A stretch of 57,197 nucleotides of DNA. Origin: Bacillota bacterium (lineage in GTDB: Bacteria; Bacillota_C; Negativicutes; JAEYSJ01). Under the pieces are notes generated by a model. It saw only the letters and a list, made by a program, of their open reading frames with translations. It was not told the DNA's origin and did no database searches. Location: positions 1 through 57,197 of the forward strand of contig JAEYSJ010000278.1 of the NCBI GenBank assembly GCA_023434855.1, written 5' to 3'. Every line of letters starts with the position of its first letter. Position 1 is the stretch's first letter. A program made the translations under genes and the position numbers. Below are positions 54,135 to 57,197 of this stretch, piece after piece.

Positions 54135-54185
54135 GACGCCACAGGGTATTTGATTTTCATACCCTACGGCGTCTTTCAATTTATT
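54135..54185 (+). terminator. strong hairpin between this promoter and the EAL gene
   Basis: GACGCC, AGGGTAT, ATACCCT and GGCGTC pair as two stem segments separated by an AC/AC internal loop. T-rich sequence follows. Its place, about 35 bases after the predicted start of transcription, makes it an attenuator or the end of a short RNA. Confidence 0.65.
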
Positions 54186-54222
54186 TTGTTTTTGATACAT
54201 AGATGGCGGAATGGAGACAGAT

Positions 54223-55497
54223 ATGATAGAAGCTGAACTTAATCGTAATATTATTGTTCGACCATATGACGGCAACATTTCCAACATAGTTCAGGACATT
54301 ATTAACAGTCGTCAGGTAATTACTCACTTCCAGCCAATAATTTCGCTTAAAAACCATACCGTTTTCGGTATTGAAGCGTTATCACGAGGGATGCACTCAT
54401 CTTCAGATATTATACCGCCAAATATTATGTTCGAACAGGCAGCCGCCCTTGGTATGACCATCGAGCTAGACCGTCTGTGCCGTGATAAAGCGCTGACTTC
54501 TTTTCAGCCACTGAACGCATTACACCCGGAATTATTTCTGTTCATTAATTTCGATCCTACTATCCTCGACAAAGGAGCCTCAGGTTCTGAATATCTAATA
54601 AATTCCGTAAAAAGCCGAAATTTGCTGCCACGCAACATAATCATCGAGATGTGTGAATCGAAAACTCAAAATGCGGAGCGGCTTAAAGAATTTATTCAGC
54701 GTTACAAACGTTATGGTTTTCTCTTAGCCTTAGATGATATTGGAATTGGTTATTCCAACCTAGACCGGATTTTATTAACCGAACCGGATATTCTAAAAAT
54801 TGACCGATGTATAATCAACGGAATCGATCGGGATTGCCATAAGCAGGAAATATTTTCTTCCATAGTTAATGTGTCAAAAAAAATCGGAGCATTAATAGTT
54901 GCGGAAGGTATTGAAACAGAAGCTGAAGCTATTACCAGCTGTGAATTGGGTGCTGACCTTTTGCAAGGATTTTACTTTGCCAGGCCTCAGCCGGCAAATA
55001 ACCAGCTAACTCCTCATGCTTTCATTCCCGGAATTGATTCCGTACACCGGAAATTCAAAGAACATAAGGTCGCTAAAATTATATTAGCAGAGCGTAACCG
55101 TCAACTGTTTGAAACAATAAGTTATCAACTAACCAATAAACTTACCGGCACCGATCCTGAATTTTTTGATGAAAAGCTTATTGAATTAGCCCGGCATCCT
55201 GCGCTGGAATACCTATATATTTTAAATCAGGACGGGATCCAAGTCAGCAACAGTATATGCGATGCCTGCGTATCCTTTCAGGGACCAAGAAAATTTTTGT
55301 TCAATGCCACCCACAGAGGCGCTGACCAGTCATTAAAGGATTATTATCTATATATCCACGCCGGACTAACTCAATACATAACAGCTCCTTACATTTCCCA
55401 TGCTTCCGGCAATCTATGTATTACGGTCTCCAGAGTTTTTACATCAGCCGGACAACAATTCATTCTGTGCGCCGATTTTACCATATCACCACGCTAA
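54223..55497 (+). CDS. EAL-domain c-di-GMP phosphodiesterase with YkuI-like C-terminal sensor
   Basis: About 424 residues. The ATG at 54223 follows GGAGA six bases upstream; the ATG at 54211 has no good ribosome binding site. The EAL domain (about 30-260) keeps EALSRG, FINFDPTIL, IEMCES, LDDIGIGYSNLDR, ILKIDR, VAEGIETEAE and LLQGFYFARP, so it should be catalytically active. The C-terminal domain (about 280-424) begins AERNRQLFETISYQL and resembles the PAS-like fold of YkuI. It should lower c-di-GMP in response to an unknown signal. No membrane helix. Confidence 0.9.
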   Translation: MIEAELNRNIIVRPYDGNISNIVQDIINSRQVITHFQPIISLKNHTVFGIEALSRGMHSSSDIIPPNIMFEQAAALGMTIELDRLCRDKALTSFQPLNALHPELFLFINFDPTILDKGASGSEYLINSVKSRNLLPRNIIIEMCESKTQNAERLKEFIQRYKRYGFLLALDDIGIGYSNLDRILLTEPDILKIDRCIINGIDRDCHKQEIFSSIVNVSKKIGALIVAEGIETEAEAITSCELGADLLQGFYFARPQPANNQLTPHAFIPGIDSVHRKFKEHKVAKIILAERNRQLFETISYQLTNKLTGTDPEFFDEKLIELARHPALEYLYILNQDGIQVSNSICDACVSFQGPRKFLFNATHRGADQSLKDYYLYIHAGLTQYITAPYISHASGNLCITVSRVFTSAGQQFILCADFTISPR

Positions 55498-55548
55498 CAA
55501 ATTGATGTCACAAAATTGGCAAAAGCAAACTTAGTTGAACAATCATAA

Positions 55549-55567
55549 CCGCACCTTCAAGGTGCGA
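55549..55567 (+). terminator. weak hairpin after the EAL gene
   Basis: CGCACC-TTCAA-GGTGCG forms a 6-8 bp stem, but the following sequence (ATGGGATTT) has only a short T run. Confidence 0.35.
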
Positions 55568-55617
55568 TGGGATTTAGACCAACTGTGCTTACATAGAGTG
55601 ATAAGACGAAGTAGTTG

Positions 55618-55647
55618 CATGACAAAATTATAATGTCATGATATAAT
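55618..55647 (+). promoter_or_regulatory. palindromic operator and -10 of the methyltransferase leader
   Basis: CATGACA and TGTCATG (55618-55624 and 55634-55640) form a perfect inverted repeat with a nine-base spacer. It overlaps the region just upstream of a TATAAT at 55642-55647. It could be a repressor site. Confidence 0.5.
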
Positions 55648-55673
55648 AATATTAATTTAAACAAAGGGAGTGT

Positions 55674-55703
55674 ATGGATGTCGGTCATACTGTAAGGGTT
55701 TAG
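55674..55703 (+). CDS. nine-residue leader peptide of the methyltransferase gene
   Basis: AAAGGGAG then TGT precede an ATG opening nine codons (MDVGHTVRV) before TAG. The frame overlaps the 5' strand of the attenuator hairpin. This is the classical arrangement of a ribosome-stalling leader peptide, but it has not been observed experimentally here. Confidence 0.5.
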   Translation: MDVGHTVRV

Positions 55704-55834
55704 GTTATAAGAATATAAAATGAGCAATTACATTGCTCTTATTTGTGTTGCCAAAACCGCCTTACAGATTGAATGAACAACCATTATTTTTAATGGTTTA
55801 ATTTGTAGTGCAGTGGTATACTGCGCTTTTTTAT
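55690..55834 (+). promoter_or_regulatory. leader-peptide attenuator region
   Basis: CTGTAAGG (55690-55697), inside the leader ORF, is complementary to CCTTACAG (55760-55767). Between them lies GAGCAAT-TAC-ATTGCTC, with T-rich sequence after it. Downstream, GTGCAGT-GGTAT-ACTGCGC at 55808-55826 is followed by TTTTTT, an ordinary terminator just before the gene. Mutually exclusive pairing around a stalled ribosome could switch the gene on. Confidence 0.55.
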
Positions 55835-55873
55835 TTTCTCTCTGCGAGGCGAAAAGCAGAAAGGAAGAATACC

Positions 55874-56599
55874 ATGTTTACATTTACAAACCAATTTATT
55901 GCGAATGATAACAATGTTGAGTTTTTGAAAGCCAATATGATGGGGCCAAACGCCATGCGAGTTGCAGAGGAATTAGCATCATACCTAAATATCAGTGAAA
56001 ATATGCGGATACTTGACCTCGGCTGCGGGTGCGGTCTTTCCACGCTTTTACTAACAAAAAAATACGGGGCATCCGTTTTCGCTGCTGATCTTTGGATTTC
56101 GCCAACTGAAAACTATGAGCGTTTCCAATCTATCGGGATTGACGATAAGGCCGTTCCGATTTCTGTAGACGCGACCAAAGGATTGCCTTTCGCAAACGGA
56201 TATTTTGACCTGCTGATCACCGTGGACGCTTACCATTATTTCGGCGATACGAAGGAAATGCTCCCATCGCTCATTCCTTTCGTGAAAAAAGGAGGCTATA
56301 TCGCTGTAGCGGTTCCCGGCTTAAAATATGAATTTGGAAAAAATGTTCCTGATGAAATGCAGCCGTTTTGGAATGATGAGATGGGAAGAACTTTACGCTC
56401 TCTTGATTGGTGGAAAAATTTATGGAGCAAGGTAGAGGGTATTGAAATTGTTGATAGCCGTGAAATGACCTGTTGCAAACAGGCATGGGACGAATGGCTA
56501 ACCAGCCCTATTCCTGTCGCTGTGAATGATGTAAAAATGATGGAGGCTGAAAACGGCAAATATTTTAATCTTGTTCAGTTGATTGCCAAAGTTCTTTGA
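55874..56599 (+). CDS. class I SAM-dependent methyltransferase behind an attenuator
   Basis: 241 residues from the ATG at 55874, with AAGGAAG eight bases upstream; the frame opens at 55808 inside the terminator, which argues against that start. The SAM-binding motif is ILDLGCGCGLSTLLL near residue 45, then VFAADLWISPTENYERF and the LLITVDAYHYFGD motif near 120. The acceptor is not obvious. The leader resembles those of inducible antibiotic-resistance genes, so a resistance or detoxification role is possible, but rRNA methylation is not supported by any specific motif. Confidence 0.82.
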   Translation: MFTFTNQFIANDNNVEFLKANMMGPNAMRVAEELASYLNISENMRILDLGCGCGLSTLLLTKKYGASVFAADLWISPTENYERFQSIGIDDKAVPISVDATKGLPFANGYFDLLITVDAYHYFGDTKEMLPSLIPFVKKGGYIAVAVPGLKYEFGKNVPDEMQPFWNDEMGRTLRSLDWWKNLWSKVEGIEIVDSREMTCCKQAWDEWLTSPIPVAVNDVKMMEAENGKYFNLVQLIAKVL

Positions 56600-56647
56600 T
56601 GCCTTTATCATTTTGCCGTGCACTTTTGTCTTAAAAGACAACATAAC

Positions 56648-56678
56648 AACTTCGGGCCAACTTGGCCCGAAGTTTTGT
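56648..56678 (+). terminator. terminator of the methyltransferase gene
   Basis: AACTTCGGGCC and GGCCCGAAGTT form a perfect 11-bp stem with a five-base loop, followed by TTGTTAT. Confidence 0.85.
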
Positions 56679-56802
56679 TATCACTTGAGTTGAAAACAGT
56701 ATCTCTTTAATGTTAAACGCAAAGGAGAGCTTTTTTTATCATTACCGCAACGGCTCGCCTTATTTGAACTCCCACTCATAGCGTGGGTTTTTCTAAATGC
56801 AT

Positions 56803-56840
56803 AAACAAAAGCTCCTGTACCATTCTAGGCACAGGAGCTT
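56803..56840 (-). terminator. terminator downstream of the 16S rRNA
   Basis: AAGCTCCTGT and ACAGGAGCTT form a 10-bp stem, followed on the minus strand by TTTTGTTTAT. It is the first terminator met by transcription leaving the 16S gene. Confidence 0.65.
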
Positions 56841-56904
56841 AATTTGTTTTTAAGATGAACTCAAAACTTCGCAGTGACATTTAGGGAATATACCGCCCGA
56901 GTCT

Positions 56905-56932
56905 GTCATTGCGAGCGGAGCGAAGCAATCTC
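56905..56932. repeat. short dispersed repeat GTCATTGCGAGCGGAGCGAA
   Basis: The sequence GTCATTGCGAGCGGAGCGAA and then GCAATCTC matches a type of short GC-rich repeat found scattered in many bacterial genomes. Only one copy is in this window. Confidence 0.4.
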
Positions 56933-57078
56933 TAACTTTGGTATTCCTTCAAAACTAAACAATGTAAGTTAATGCCTGATGTGTCGACCTAGGATATACT
57001 CGACTATCGACTTGTGATTTTCGGCTTTCGATTTTTATTCGAATGTCTAATATCCACTATCGAATGTCGAGTAGGTTT

Positions 57079-57197
<119 letters not shown>

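Noticed and set aside
54114..54137. Seven-codon leader peptide MNIQKWQ before the EAL hairpin
   Set aside because: It has no ribosome binding site and only one Trp codon, so amino-acid attenuation is not supported.
54096..54222. c-di-GMP riboswitch upstream of the EAL gene
   Set aside because: The leader of about 120 bases has none of the conserved GEMM blocks, only a single terminator-like hairpin.
55874..56599. rRNA (Erm-type) methyltransferase
   Set aside because: The SAM-binding motifs are those of general class I methyltransferases. The Erm N-terminal and NIPY-type motifs are not seen; the leader alone is not enough.
56771..56795. Extra terminator CCCAC-TCATAGC-GTGGG-TTTTT
   Set aside because: The stem is only five base pairs and no unterminated gene precedes it, so it was not listed as a feature.

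Overview
The window looks like chromosome from a low-to-mid GC, anaerobic Firmicute with a diderm envelope, most likely a Negativicute of the Sporomusa/Pelosinus kind. This is inference. The supports are strong GGAGG ribosome binding sites, Firmicute-type M-box and fluoride riboswitches, an RND efflux pump (normally an outer-membrane lifestyle), oxygen-sensitive glycyl-radical and iron-sulfur flavoprotein genes, and the 3' end of a 16S rRNA gene at the right edge.

Layout. 1-8.7 kb is housekeeping and metal transport: a partial class I aldolase (fbaB), a HAD phosphatase, a PIG-L deacetylase, a VOC protein, an LCP cell-wall protein, then an M-box riboswitch, a 30-codon ORF, a soluble MgtE-like PRC/CBS protein and an NRAMP-related transporter, then an FmdE-like protein. 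9-14 kb is a TetR-RND efflux operon with a readable promoter and candidate operator. 14.2-22.5 kb holds phosphoketolase, a DUF421 protein, a fluoride-riboswitch operon (MFS, two CrcB/FluC, DUF190), an SLC13/ArsB-type permease and an acetate-type transporter. 22.8-23.3 kb is an AmiS/UreI-like channel.

23.5-46.3 kb is the most interesting part. Three giant paralogous regulators (about 1,565-1,575 aa: Ser/Thr-kinase-like, AAA ATPase, TPR-like helices, GAF, LuxR HTH) each sit directly upstream of an operon for low-potential redox chemistry: iron-sulfur flavoproteins, multi-cluster ferredoxin-like proteins, a ferredoxin-nitroreductase fusion, an old-yellow-enzyme relative, a methyltransferase and a DUF1805 protein. 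After each regulator there is a terminator, then a TCACCC-N4-GGGTGA-type palindrome, then a poor promoter whose -10 lies at nearly constant distance, then the redox operon. The palindrome is the natural candidate binding site of the LuxR domain. The kinase active site is intact in copy 1 but altered in copies 2 (HRN, DFS) and 3 (NFG), so the family may be moving from kinase to ligand- or partner-sensing pseudokinase.

46.4-57.2 kb holds NudC, a HIT protein, a HypD-like glycyl radical dehydratase with its activase, a repetitive EF-hand protein, an inositol-monophosphatase-like protein, a perfect 85-bp tandem duplication, an EAL c-di-GMP phosphodiesterase behind a short promoter-terminator unit, a methyltransferase behind a leader-peptide/attenuator region, and an apparently unlinked 16S rRNA 3' end. 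Three dispersed inverted-repeat elements occupy intergenic gaps. No tRNA, CRISPR array, transposase or prophage gene was recognised.
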